A DNA stretch of 64,000 nucleotides from Salsipaludibacter sp963812245 (GTDB lineage: Bacteria > Actinomycetota > Nitriliruptoria > Nitriliruptorales > Nitriliruptoraceae): the NCBI GenBank assembly GCA_963812245.1, contig CAWEUK010000002.1:1550001-1614000 (forward strand). Reading direction: 5' to 3'. The position numbers were made by a program, and so were the translations under genes. The notes under the pieces are model-generated. The model saw nothing but the letters and a program-made list of their open reading frames with translations. It searched no databases and was not told the origin of the DNA. Positions 1 to 8,251 of this stretch are shown here, piece by piece. The number at the start of each line of letters is the position of its first letter. Within the stretch, counting starts at the first letter, position 1.

Positions 1-56
1 GTCGGGACTCCGAGCCGTTGGGCAGTGGTCGAGGCTGTCACCGGGGCGCGCGCCAT
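1..56 (-). CDS. Start of a leftward gene, partial (product unknown)
   Basis: An ATG at 56-54 opens a frame that stays open to the window edge (18 codons, beginning MARAPVTASTTAQRLG). AGGTG lies 7 nt upstream as a possible ribosome binding site. Two GAAC-N4-GTTC palindromes lie directly upstream, so the gene may be damage-inducible. The visible residues are too few to name a product. SOS genes of actinobacteria such as lexA, dnaE2 or imuA' are candidates from context only. The frame could also be chance. Confidence 0.4.
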   Translation of the reverse strand, partial: MARAPVTASTTAQRLGVP

Positions 57-59
57 GCA

Positions 60-86
60 GAACACCTGTTCGTCGAACACGTGTTC
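60..86. promoter_or_regulatory. Two tandem LexA (SOS) box-like palindromes
   Basis: GAACACCTGTTC (60-71) and GAACACGTGTTC (75-86) both match the GAAC-N4-GTTC core known for LexA boxes in actinobacteria and other Gram-positives. The second is flanked as TCGAACACGTGTTCGT. They are 3 nt apart and end 4 nt before the leftward ATG at 56. Repression by LexA is an inference. Confidence 0.6.
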
Positions 87-213
87 GTGAACATAGCCGC
101 GACCTGCGACAGGGGTCCGGGTTCATGCAGTGGCCAGGCTCACCGGAAGCCCTGGCGCATTGGCGTCGGCTCGCAGGAATGGTTCCGGGGGAGGGGCGGA
201 TCCCGGCCATGGA

Positions 214-2028
214 TCAGGCAGCCAGCAAGTCCTGCTCGCGATCCCGGGGTCTGGGCAGTCGATGCAGCTCCTGGTGCAGGATTTCGATGCACAGGCCGAG
301 ATCCCAGTCCGGTCCGGTGTAGTTGCGTGGCTGCAGGGCATCGTGGTCGTGGCGGGAGGGCGACGCCGCGGAAGCGCCTGGGCGGTCGAACGTCATCGCC
401 AGGGCATTGGCACGAGGTTGGCTGTCATCGGGCCCCCTGAAGTCCCACCGTGAGATGCCAGCTCGGGTGATGCACCAGTCGTTGGAGTGGATGAAGCGAT
501 GGTGGGCGCCGCACAGCAGGATCAGGTTGTCGAGGTCGGTGGGGCCGCCGTCGGCCCAGTGGATGATGTGGTGTGCGTGCAGGTGCCGCGTGGCGGCACA
601 GCCTGGAAAGCGACAGGTGGCATCGCGGTTGCGCAGCGCTCGTCGCAGCGCGGTCGAAATTGCACGCGTCGTGTGACCGACATCGATGGGCAGGCCGTTC
701 TGTGTGGTGATTCGGCACAGGGCAGGGTCACAGGCCAGGCGCCGCAGGATGGCTCGGGAAAGCGCGAGCATGCCACCCCGGTCGTCGGTGACCACGGTCG
801 TCCGGGCGGTGGTCGAGTGGCGATGTCGCTCCGGATGAGTGCGGGGCTGCGGCCCCGGGTGTGGTTGCACGCTCGCGTCAGTGCCGTGGCTGCGCGCTCC
901 TGGAAGCCCGCCGCCGCCGTTGCGGGTCGCTCCTGCGGGCGTGCCACTGGCGCCCGCTCCTGCGGACCCGCCGTTGCCGCTCGCTGCTGCGGACCCGCCG
1001 TTGCCGGCCCCGTGGCCATGACGAACGCCGGTCGGCGTTCCCGCGGAAGCGCCGGGGGGCGTTCCCGCGGAAGCGCGGGGCTGGTCGCGCGGGGCTGTGT
1101 CGGTTGCCAGCCTGTCCAGGATCGTGTCGACCTCGCCGTGCAGCACCATCGTGGTGCGGTCCGCACCGGTCAGATCCCGGTCCAGGTGGGCGACGGCAAC
1201 CTCCATGCCATGCACCAACGCATCGGCCCGTCGAGCCGAGATGGGATCCATTCGTGCCGGGCTGGCGGGGTCGCAGTCGGGATCGACCGCAATGTCGTGG
1301 GGCTGGCCGCTGGCGTCGAGTTCGCCGACGAGTCGTTCCAGCAGCGATGCCACGTGGGCGCCGACGTCCCGGGGAACCCGCATGCGCAGGTCCACCATGC
1401 CGTCGTCGGCGTGTTGCAGGGAAAGTGACCGCCGATCGTGGGCCGTGGGATCGTCGGCGAGTCCTCGGAATGTTCTCACGATCCGTTCCAGTTGGGCCGC
1501 GGTTGCTGCATCGGCGTACTGCAGGAGCATGTCCTCCAGCCCGGGTTCGCCCGCGCGGGTGATCGCACGCACCTTGCTGTAGGACACCTGGCCGGCCAGG
1601 AATCGCTCCCGAGTGGCGGTGAACACCCGCAGTGCCAACGCGACTCGGACCTGCTCGCGAGCTGTTGACGGTGCCATCCCGATGGCCCATGACAGCCATT
1701 GTCCGGGTGTGGTGGCACCGCCGCCGTCGTGCCAGATGCCTCGGACGACCAGTTCGCCGATCAGGACCAGCAGCCGTGCGCTCGTTGCTGCCACCTGCGC
1801 AGCACAGGTGCGAAGTTCTGCCTCCAGTCCCCGGTCGCCCACGTCTGCCACCAGTGGATCAGGACCCAGCGCCTCGGCGTGCGCCACCAGCTCCGGCCAC
1901 CCACCGGACACGGGCGGCAGCAGATCCTTGGGGGCCGGTTCGGCGCCCTGGTCATCGACGTGTGTTCCATCCTGCATCCCGCTGTCTTTCCACTGATGGA
2001 ACATCATTCTGACACGCGGGTGTGACAT
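214..2028 (-). CDS. DUF222 / HNH endonuclease family protein (13E12-repeat type)
   Basis: A 604-residue protein with an N-terminal DUF222 helical region (about 40-330) and a C-terminal HNH nuclease motif at about 473-520. The motif shows CRFPGC, then HAHHIIHWADGG, then NLILLCGAHH, so the Cys pair and HH metal ligands are present. Between them is a low-complexity Gly/Ala/Ser/Pro linker with repeats of ASAGTP and GNGGSA at DNA level (about 900-1090). These proteins are abundant in actinobacteria, often with many copies per genome. Their role is unsettled, with DNA nicking or mobile-element ancestry proposed. The start is uncertain: the ATG at 1977 has GGAAAG about 8 nt upstream and may be the real one. 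Confidence 0.85.
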   Translation of the reverse strand: MSHPRVRMMFHQWKDSGMQDGTHVDDQGAEPAPKDLLPPVSGGWPELVAHAEALGPDPLVADVGDRGLEAELRTCAAQVAATSARLLVLIGELVVRGIWHDGGGATTPGQWLSWAIGMAPSTAREQVRVALALRVFTATRERFLAGQVSYSKVRAITRAGEPGLEDMLLQYADAATAAQLERIVRTFRGLADDPTAHDRRSLSLQHADDGMVDLRMRVPRDVGAHVASLLERLVGELDASGQPHDIAVDPDCDPASPARMDPISARRADALVHGMEVAVAHLDRDLTGADRTTMVLHGEVDTILDRLATDTAPRDQPRASAGTPPGASAGTPTGVRHGHGAGNGGSAAASGNGGSAGAGASGTPAGATRNGGGGLPGARSHGTDASVQPHPGPQPRTHPERHRHSTTARTTVVTDDRGGMLALSRAILRRLACDPALCRITTQNGLPIDVGHTTRAISTALRRALRNRDATCRFPGCAATRHLHAHHIIHWADGGPTDLDNLILLCGAHHRFIHSNDWCITRAGISRWDFRGPDDSQPRANALAMTFDRPGASAASPSRHDHDALQPRNYTGPDWDLGLCIEILHQELHRLPRPRDREQDLLAA

Positions 2029-2168
2029 CCCTGCGATCGCCCCCGAACCAGAGCGCGGCGGGGGTCACGGATGGAGGGGCAGGGATGGCAACGATGAGAA
2101 GGGCAAGGATGGAGACAGGGTGTCAGAAGCGCTGCATTCGACGAAGGCGCTGTCGCAACGCCAACGGT

Positions 2169-3011
2169 TCAGTGCTGGCACGTCGGGCAGTACGTCGTGC
2201 CGCGTTGGGCGAGCGTGGTCTTGCGCATCGGCGTGCCACATCGATTGCAGGGCAGGCCTTCCTGGCCATAGGCATCCAGGAAGTCGGCGTTGCGGCCGGA
2301 CTCCCCGTTGATCATCTGGTAGTCGCGAAAGGTCGTGCCCTCACGCTCGATCGACTCGGCCAGCACCTCGCGGATGGCGGTGTGCAGTCGTGCGGCCCGC
2401 TCGGCTCCGACTCGCCGCGAGGCTGGATGGATCTGAGCCCGCCACAGGGCTTCGTCGGCATAGATGTTGCCCACCCCGGCAACCGCTCGCTGTCCGAGCA
2501 GCACCGCCTTGACGGGCGCCGTGGTCGCGGCCAGGGATGCCGCGAACCCGTCCACGGTGAAGTCCTGGGTCAACGGTTCGGGGCCCAGCGTCGCCAGGGT
2601 CGGCACGACCGTGGCCACATCCTCCGGTGCGACCACCGAGAACCGCCCGAAACGGCGGGGATCGCGGAAGTCCATGCGCTGGTCGTCGTCCAGCCACACC
2701 TGGACCCGAACATGGGGTTGGGTCGCAGCGTGCGGATCGACGAACTGCAGCGAGCCGGTCATGCCCAGGTGCAGGACCAGTTGGAGGTCGCCGCGCGCCG
2801 ACGGACCCAGCATTGCGTCGACCGGTGACAGCGGGCACACGATGAACTTGCCACGGCGAGTGACCTCGTCGACGTGGCGTCCCACCAGGTCGTGGATGTC
2901 GTGGAATCGATGCGCAGGATGGTCGTCGAACCACACCCGTTCGACGACCCGGCCGCGCAACCGGGGCTCCAGTTGGCGGCGGACGGACTCGACTTCGGGC
3001 AGTTCAGGCAT
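2169..3011 (-). CDS. mutM: Formamidopyrimidine-DNA glycosylase Fpg/MutM
   Basis: A 280-residue base-excision repair enzyme that removes 8-oxoguanine and formamidopyrimidines and nicks the abasic site. It starts MPELPEVE, giving the N-terminal Pro nucleophile and catalytic Glu once Met is removed, and K55 lies in RRGKFIV. A C-terminal zinc finger has Cys 255, 258, 275 and 278 (CNRC and CPTC). The MPELPE start separates it from Nei. An upstream in-frame start at 3035 is rejected because Pro must be residue 2. A TACGGT -10 box 7 nt before this ATG suggests a leaderless mRNA. It is divergent from the DUF309 gene. Confidence 0.96.
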   Translation of the reverse strand: MPELPEVESVRRQLEPRLRGRVVERVWFDDHPAHRFHDIHDLVGRHVDEVTRRGKFIVCPLSPVDAMLGPSARGDLQLVLHLGMTGSLQFVDPHAATQPHVRVQVWLDDDQRMDFRDPRRFGRFSVVAPEDVATVVPTLATLGPEPLTQDFTVDGFAASLAATTAPVKAVLLGQRAVAGVGNIYADEALWRAQIHPASRRVGAERAARLHTAIREVLAESIEREGTTFRDYQMINGESGRNADFLDAYGQEGLPCNRCGTPMRKTTLAQRGTTYCPTCQH

Positions 3012-3018
3012 GCGCGGC

Positions 3019-3059
3019 ACCGTACCGACGACCACCGTGTCAGCCCGGTCCCATAGCCT
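3019..3059. promoter_or_regulatory. Divergent leaderless promoters of mutM and the DUF309 gene
   Basis: On the minus strand TACGGT (3024-3019) lies 7 nt before the mutM ATG. On the plus strand TAGCCT (3054-3059) lies 6 nt before the ATG at 3066. Both match TAnnnT, and both place the expected transcript start at or beside the start codon, so neither gene needs a ribosome binding site. No clear -35 box is visible. Confidence 0.45.
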
Positions 3060-3065
3060 CGCTGC

Positions 3066-3695
3066 ATGACCTCACCCACGGCGTCGACGCCATCGCAGCC
3101 ACGGCCCTCGGACCCCGCCGAGCCGAGCCCGGTCGTGCGCGAACGGCGAGCCGACGGCCGGCCCGAGAACGCTCGACCTCGTGACCGCACCGGCCGGCCA
3201 CTGGCCCACGACACCGACGAGACCGAGTTGGCCGTCGAGGTGCAACCGGCCACGGTCGAGGAGGCGCTGGCGCTGGGCATGCAGCGATGGGAACAGGAGC
3301 GCTTCTTCGAGGCCCACGAACTGCTGGAACACGTCTGGCACTGGTCCATCGAGGACAAGGCGTTCTGGCAGGGTGTCATCCAGGTCGCCGCCGCATACGT
3401 GCACCATCAGCGCGACAACCCGGACGGTGTGGTGGCCACGATCGACAAGGCAGCGCCGAAGTTGCAGGGCGTGCCCGAGGACCACCACGGCATCGACGTG
3501 GCGGGCCTGTCGGCCTGGTGTGCCACGACCCGCGCAGCGTTGCTCGCCGATCCTGACGCGCCGGTCGCCCTGCCGGTCGTGGCTCGGGACGTGACCGGGG
3601 TCCACCTCGAACGCGGGCGGACCGACACCCCGCTCGAGCGTCGCGGGGGGACGCATCGGGGCACGTTGGCCGGCGGGGCGGAGCCGCAGCGATGA
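3066..3695 (+). CDS. DUF309 domain protein
   Basis: A 209-residue protein. The central part (about 65-150) carries the DUF309 pattern, with EAHELLEHVWHW followed by WQGVIQVAAAYVHH and a small helical bundle. The first 55 residues and the last 40 are polar and low in complexity. DUF309 proteins are widespread and their biochemical role is not known. The ATG is preceded by a TAGCCT -10 box at 6 nt, consistent with leaderless translation. Its stop overlaps the start of the NYN gene (ATGA), so the two are co-transcribed and probably translationally coupled. Confidence 0.85.
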   Translation: MTSPTASTPSQPRPSDPAEPSPVVRERRADGRPENARPRDRTGRPLAHDTDETELAVEVQPATVEEALALGMQRWEQERFFEAHELLEHVWHWSIEDKAFWQGVIQVAAAYVHHQRDNPDGVVATIDKAAPKLQGVPEDHHGIDVAGLSAWCATTRAALLADPDAPVALPVVARDVTGVHLERGRTDTPLERRGGTHRGTLAGGAEPQR

Positions 3696-5170
3696 GCACC
3701 AGCCCAGCCAACGTCCCGTCGGGGGGCGACGTCTCGCCGGGGGGCGACGTCTCGCCGGGTGGCGACGTCTCGTCGGGTGGCGACGTCTCGTCGGGTGGCG
3801 ACGTCTCGCCGGGTGGCGACGAGCCGACGGGCGTTGATGGCTTCGATCGGTCACCGCCGGACGAGGCCGCCTGGAAGGACGTCCCCGATGCACTGTTTGC
3901 GCGGGTCGTGGTGCACGCCCGTCGTGGCCTGCAGAAGCTCGACGAGGTGCACTCGACGCCAGAGGTCAAGCGCCTGCGAGCCATCCCGACCACGAAACTG
4001 GTGAAGGGTGGGGGCCGCCGTCGCCTGGTGGCAGCGATGGCCAAGGGTGGCCCGGTGTGGCTGGCCATCCGAACGCGTCTGGAGACCGATCCTGCGCTGG
4101 TCGCCGAACTGGTGACGGCGCTGGGCAACGGTGATGGCACCTCGTCACCGTCGGGCGTGGCTGACCTGCAGGCACGACTGGACGAGACGCGCCGGCACCT
4201 CGACCACGTGTCTGCCCAGCGTGACGACCTGCGCTCCTCGCGTGACGACCTGCGGGCCCAACGTGACCTCGCACGACAGGAGCGCGACGAGGCGCGTGCC
4301 CAACGCGACGGCGCCCGCGGCCGGGAGGATCGACTGCAGGCACGTGTCGGGGAACTGGAGGCCCAGGCCGCGCACCTGCAGGGCCAGGTCGACGACTTGG
4401 CGGCGACGGTTGCCGGCAGCGACGACACGACACGCCGCGAGATCGAGCGTGAGCGTCGTCGCACGGCCACCCGACAGGCCGAACTCGAGCGCGCTCTCAC
4501 CACCGCTCGTCGCGACCTCGACCGCGCCACCCGCGAAGTACGCCGGATGGCGCGGGGTCGCAGCGACGCTGCATCCTCCTCGTCATCGGAACCGACGGCA
4601 CCCGACGCCGCCGGTTCCCGCCCCGACGCGGCATCCGACGACGGCGGACAGACCAGCCGTCCCACCGGCGGCTCGCGGCGACCGCGTGCCCACGGGACCA
4701 CTGCGGACGCCACCGACGTCGTGATCCCGGGACGTCCATCGAGGTTGCCCAGTCGGGTGCGCCTCGACACCCGCGACGGGGCGCTGGAGCTGCTCGCCGC
4801 CGTCCCCGTCGTGCTGGTCGATGGCTACAACGTCACTCGAACCCATCAGCCGCAGTTGTCGTTGGAGCACCAACGGCGCTGGCTGGTCGATGGGCTGGCG
4901 AACCTGGCGACGCGCCTGCACCTGGATGCCACGATCGTGTTCGACGCCCATGGCCCCGGTGCGGCGGGACCGGCACCGCGACGACGGGGTGTCACCGTGT
5001 CGTGGTCGCATCCGGGGATCACCGCGGATGACGAACTGGTGTTGGCCGTCGAGGCGATGGAGCCCTCCGCGCCGGTCGTCGTCGTCACCGATGACCGCGA
5101 GCTGCGGGCTCGACTTGCCGTCATGGGCGCGGATCTCCTGCACACCAACGTGCTGGCGTGGCTGTTGTGA
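3692..5170 (+). CDS. NYN-domain (YacP-like) RNA-binding or nuclease-like protein with coiled coil
   Basis: A 492-residue protein. Residues 1-45 are six-residue GGDVSP repeats. Residues 60-150 form a basic/helical region. Residues 155-290 form a heptad-like coiled coil rich in Arg, Asp, Glu and Gln. A disordered linker follows, then a C-terminal NYN/PIN-like domain (about 370-492) with VLVDGYNV, IVFDAHG, DDELVL and VVTDDREL, which supply the acidic residues of the fold. YacP/Rae1-type NYN proteins act on RNA or ribosome-bound mRNA in Bacillus, so a role in RNA turnover is inferred. The start overlaps the DUF309 stop by 4 nt. Confidence 0.82.
   Translation: MSTSPANVPSGGDVSPGGDVSPGGDVSSGGDVSSGGDVSPGGDEPTGVDGFDRSPPDEAAWKDVPDALFARVVVHARRGLQKLDEVHSTPEVKRLRAIPTTKLVKGGGRRRLVAAMAKGGPVWLAIRTRLETDPALVAELVTALGNGDGTSSPSGVADLQARLDETRRHLDHVSAQRDDLRSSRDDLRAQRDLARQERDEARAQRDGARGREDRLQARVGELEAQAAHLQGQVDDLAATVAGSDDTTRREIERERRRTATRQAELERALTTARRDLDRATREVRRMARGRSDAASSSSSEPTAPDAAGSRPDAASDDGGQTSRPTGGSRRPRAHGTTADATDVVIPGRPSRLPSRVRLDTRDGALELLAAVPVVLVDGYNVTRTHQPQLSLEHQRRWLVDGLANLATRLHLDATIVFDAHGPGAAGPAPRRRGVTVSWSHPGITADDELVLAVEAMEPSAPVVVVTDDRELRARLAVMGADLLHTNVLAWLL
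3720..3825 (+). repeat. 18-bp tandem repeat encoding GGDVSP units
   Basis: About six copies of an 18-bp unit (GGCGACGTCTCGCCGGGG and close variants) run in frame at the 5' end of the NYN gene. They encode GGDVSP or GGDVSS. Units differ by single bases, so copy number may vary between strains. Confidence 0.85.
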
Positions 5171-5345
5171 CTCGCTGGTGTCGGACCATCCCGTCGGCTC
5201 GCGCTGCCTGCGGACCGCGGGACGCCGCATTCGCCGCGAGCCGCCGCGAAGTAGATTGGGCGTCGTCGGGGCCAGTCATGCATGGCGTGCGACCTGCCCC
5301 GTACCCCGTCCCGCTGCCGCCTTCCTCACCAAGGACCATGTCCCC

Positions 5346-6155
5346 ATGACCGACCATTCCACTGTTCAGCCCGGCGCCGAGGCCTGGTCCGCCGTCGGGA
5401 CCGGTGAACGCGCCGACACTGGCGTCGTGCTCGTGCATGGCTTCACCGGCAATCCCAAGGCGACCCGTCCGCTGGCCGAGGTCCTCAACGAGGCCGGCTT
5501 CGGCGTCGACGTGGTGCGACTGCCCGGCCATGGCACCAGCCCGAAGGACATGGGCACGACCAGGTGGTCGGACTGGCGCACCGCCGTCACCCACGCCGTC
5601 GACCGGGCGCTGCGCGAGCATGATCGCGTCGTCCTGCTGGGGCATTCGATGGGCGGGACCCTGACGCTTGACCTGGTTGCCCATCGCGACGACATCGCGG
5701 CCGCGATCGTGGTCAACCCGCTGGTGGCGGCGCCGCCCAACCCCTTGGCCAAGGTCGCGCCGGTGCTGCAGTACCTGCTGCCCATGGTCTCGCGTTCGGT
5801 CGCGGGCATGCCGACCGACGACATCGCCCGCCCTGACGTCTCCGAGGACGCCTACCCCCGCGTGTCCACCAAGGCCAGCCAGTCCCTGCTGGTGGCGTTG
5901 GACGGCGTGCGGACAGGCCTGCCGCAGGTCACCGTGCCGCTGTTGGTCGTCTCTTCGCGGGTCGACCACACCGTCGACCCCGTCAACGGGGACATCCTGG
6001 TCGAGGAGGTCGGCTCGACCCAGGTGCAGCGCGTGTTCCTCGAGCGGTCGTGGCACGTGCCCCAGTTGGACTGGGATCGAGACGAGGTCGAACAGGCCGT
6101 CGTGGACTTCGTCGTGGGGGTCCACGAGTCGGCCACCACGGCCGACGTCGCCTGA
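5346..6155 (+). CDS. Alpha/beta hydrolase, carboxylesterase / monoacylglycerol lipase type
   Basis: A 269-residue cytoplasmic esterase-like hydrolase. It shows an HGFTGNP oxyanion-hole motif (31-37), the nucleophile elbow GHSMGG with Ser101, an Asp in SSRVDHTVDP and a His in SWHVPQLD near the C-terminus. The cap between the elbow and the Asp is short, as in Est30-type carboxylesterases. The ATG at 5346 was chosen because the long upstream frame is the shadow of the NYN gene and the hydrolase fold begins right after this Met. A TAGATT sequence near 5250 could be the -10 box. Acyl esters or monoacylglycerol are likely substrates, but specificity cannot be read from sequence. Confidence 0.88.
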   Translation: MTDHSTVQPGAEAWSAVGTGERADTGVVLVHGFTGNPKATRPLAEVLNEAGFGVDVVRLPGHGTSPKDMGTTRWSDWRTAVTHAVDRALREHDRVVLLGHSMGGTLTLDLVAHRDDIAAAIVVNPLVAAPPNPLAKVAPVLQYLLPMVSRSVAGMPTDDIARPDVSEDAYPRVSTKASQSLLVALDGVRTGLPQVTVPLLVVSSRVDHTVDPVNGDILVEEVGSTQVQRVFLERSWHVPQLDWDRDEVEQAVVDFVVGVHESATTADVA

Positions 6156-6290
6156 GCGATCGCCGCGGCGGGTCCTCCTGTGGGAGGTGCCCCGAGGCAG
6201 GCCGGATGGCCGATCATGCCCGATGTCGAACCCGGGGGCACCCCCCGGGGCCAGTAGCCTCGGTCGGACGCCCGCGATCCAGGAGCCACG

Positions 6291-7490
6291 ATGACACGGG
6301 TGCTGCTCGTGACCGGCAAGGGTGGTGTCGGCAAGACCACCGTCGCCGGTGCCACCGCCCTGCGCGCTGCCGCCCTGGGCGCCGATGTCCTGGTGACCTC
6401 GACGGATCCGGCCCACTCACTGGGTGACCTGTTCGACCTCGACCTGGGCGACACGCCCACCCGGGTGGCGCCACGCGTGCGCGCCCTGCAACTGGACGGC
6501 CAGGCGCGGTTGGAGCGGCACTGGGCCGACGTGCGCGACTGGTTGGTGGAGGTGTTCGTCGCCGGTGGCGTCGATCGCTTCCAGGCCGGCGAACTGGTCC
6601 TGCTGCCCGGCATGGACGAGTTGTTCGCACTGCTGGACGTCGAGCAACGCGTCGCGGCGGGAACCCATGACCTGGTGGTCGTCGACTGTGCCCCGACTGC
6701 CGAGACCCTGCGCCTGCTCGCCCTGCCCGAGGCACTCGCGTTCTACACCGATCGCCTGCTCGGTCCGAGCCGGCGACTGGCCCGGCTCGTCCGCCCGGTG
6801 ACGCGGTCGGTCGCGGGGGTTCCGCTGCCCGACGACCACGTGTTCTCGACCGTGGACGACATCCATCGTCGCCTCGCGGCCGTACGACGCCTGTTCACCG
6901 ACCACGAACGAACGAGCGTGCGGCTGGTGATGACGCCGGAGCGCCTGGTCGTGGCCGAAGCCCTGCGCACCGCGACGGCGCTGTCGTTGTTCGGCCATGC
7001 CGTGGATGCCGTGGTGGTCAACCGCGTGCTGCCCACCCAACCGGCCGGGTCTCCCATGGCCGCGTGGGCCGATGCGCAGGCCGAGCACCTGGCCCGGATC
7101 GAGGAGTCCTTCCCGACCACGCGACGGCTGCAGGCGCAGTGGCAGCCCACCGAACCCGTCGGGGCGGCCGCACTGGCCGACTTCGGCGACCACCTGTACG
7201 GCGACATCGACCCGCGTGACCGCCTCTCGATGCCACCCCAGATCGAGGTCGAGGCCACGGCGACCGGCGCCCGGGTCCGGGTGCCGCTGCCGTTCGCCCA
7301 GCGTGGCGATCTCGACCTGCATCGGCGGGGCAGCGACCTGCACGTCACGGTGGGCTCGGTCAAGCGCGTGATCGCGCTGCCGCCGTCGTTGGCGACCCAC
7401 GTCGTTGCGGGGGCGGGACTGTCGGACGGGATGCTGGTCGTGCGGCTGCGTCCAGCGGCGCCGCCGCAGGTCAGCGAGGTGGCATCGTGA
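6291..7490 (+). CDS. ArsA/Get3-family ATPase
   Basis: A 399-residue P-loop ATPase. The deviant Walker A motif GKGGVGKTT is at 9-17, switch I STDPAHSLGD follows, and DLVVVDCAPTAETLRLL provides the Walker B/switch region. The C-terminal 90 residues look like the HSP20-like domain often fused to bacterial ArsA proteins. No arsenic efflux genes are nearby, so arsenite pumping is unlikely. Bacterial homologues of this length are of unknown function. A TAGCCT box near 6256 and CCAGGAG before the ATG give a normal promoter and ribosome binding site. It heads an overlapping operon with the next two genes. Confidence 0.88.
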   Translation: MTRVLLVTGKGGVGKTTVAGATALRAAALGADVLVTSTDPAHSLGDLFDLDLGDTPTRVAPRVRALQLDGQARLERHWADVRDWLVEVFVAGGVDRFQAGELVLLPGMDELFALLDVEQRVAAGTHDLVVVDCAPTAETLRLLALPEALAFYTDRLLGPSRRLARLVRPVTRSVAGVPLPDDHVFSTVDDIHRRLAAVRRLFTDHERTSVRLVMTPERLVVAEALRTATALSLFGHAVDAVVVNRVLPTQPAGSPMAAWADAQAEHLARIEESFPTTRRLQAQWQPTEPVGAAALADFGDHLYGDIDPRDRLSMPPQIEVEATATGARVRVPLPFAQRGDLDLHRRGSDLHVTVGSVKRVIALPPSLATHVVAGAGLSDGMLVVRLRPAAPPQVSEVAS

Positions 7491-8251
7491 GCAGGCCGAG
7501 CACGCCTGGCGGTGAGGCAGGCCCCTCGGATGTCGGTGCGGCCCCATCGGGTGACGACGCGGAGACGACCGGCCAGGATGTGCCGTGGTGGCGGTCGGAG
7601 GCTGATCGTCTGCATGCCGGCGATCCCGTGGCACTGCACCTCGCGGCCCGCAACGGCGTCGCCACGGACTCGCACCGTGGACGTTCGCCCGGAACCGGCG
7701 ACGCCGCCGACAGCGCCGACCCGGTCGTCGATCCCACTGATCCGTTCGGCGACAGTGCCCCGTCCGCCGGCCGGGCTGACTCGTTCACCGGTTCCGCCGA
7801 CCCGTCCGCCGGCCGGGCTGCCCCGTCCGCCGGCCGGGCGGACTCCTTCACGGGTTCCACCGATTCGTTCACTGGTCGGCGCCTGCCAGGCTCGTCCGGC
7901 GACGCCGGCACGGCGCCGTCAGACCCGTCCGGCAACCCGGCACGCGCGTCAGACCCGCCCGGCCCGGGACCTGACGACCACCCCGGCGACTGCGACGTCT
8001 GCCCCATCTGCCGTGGTCTGGCCCACGTGCGGGCGACCCACCCTGAGCTGGCGGACCACCTGGTGGCAGCGGCACGGCACCTGACCCTCGCGATGCGGGA
8101 AGTCGTCGACACCGTCGCGTCGGCATCACCCGATCGGGGCGGCCCTGCGACGGCAAGGGGCAACCCGTCACGTCGGGCCGCGTCGCGCGCCGGGTCTGCC
8201 GGGGGCGGCTTCGAGTCGATCCCCCTCGATGACACGGAGGACGAGTCATGA
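7487..8251 (+). CDS. Hypothetical protein with C-terminal CPIC motif
   Basis: A 254-residue protein starting at GTG, overlapping the ArsA stop by 4 nt and itself overlapping the ROK gene by 4 nt. Residues 1-160 are low-complexity and repeat-rich (AGRADSFTGS units). The only ordered part is about 165-205, where CDVCPICRGLAHVR precedes a helix (ELADHLVAAARHL). Actinobacteria often carry a small protein with a CPxC motif and following helix next to ArsA and glucokinase genes, from recollection of the synteny. The Cys pair may bind metal. Function is unknown. Confidence 0.7.
   Translation: MSRPSTPGGEAGPSDVGAAPSGDDAETTGQDVPWWRSEADRLHAGDPVALHLAARNGVATDSHRGRSPGTGDAADSADPVVDPTDPFGDSAPSAGRADSFTGSADPSAGRAAPSAGRADSFTGSTDSFTGRRLPGSSGDAGTAPSDPSGNPARASDPPGPGPDDHPGDCDVCPICRGLAHVRATHPELADHLVAAARHLTLAMREVVDTVASASPDRGGPATARGNPSRRAASRAGSAGGGFESIPLDDTEDES
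7750..7875 (+). repeat. Imperfect in-frame repeats (AGRADSFTGS type)
   Basis: Degenerate repeats of CCGTCCGCCGGCCGGGC and of a GACTCGTTCACCGG-like block alternate in the middle of the 7487-8251 gene. They encode PSAGRA and DSFTGS units. They look like expansion by slippage in a disordered linker. Confidence 0.7.

Noticed and set aside
2029..2168. Purine-rich GGATGGAGGGGCAGGGATGG stretch between the HNH and mutM genes.
   Set aside because: No reading frame, hairpin or promoter could be supported there.
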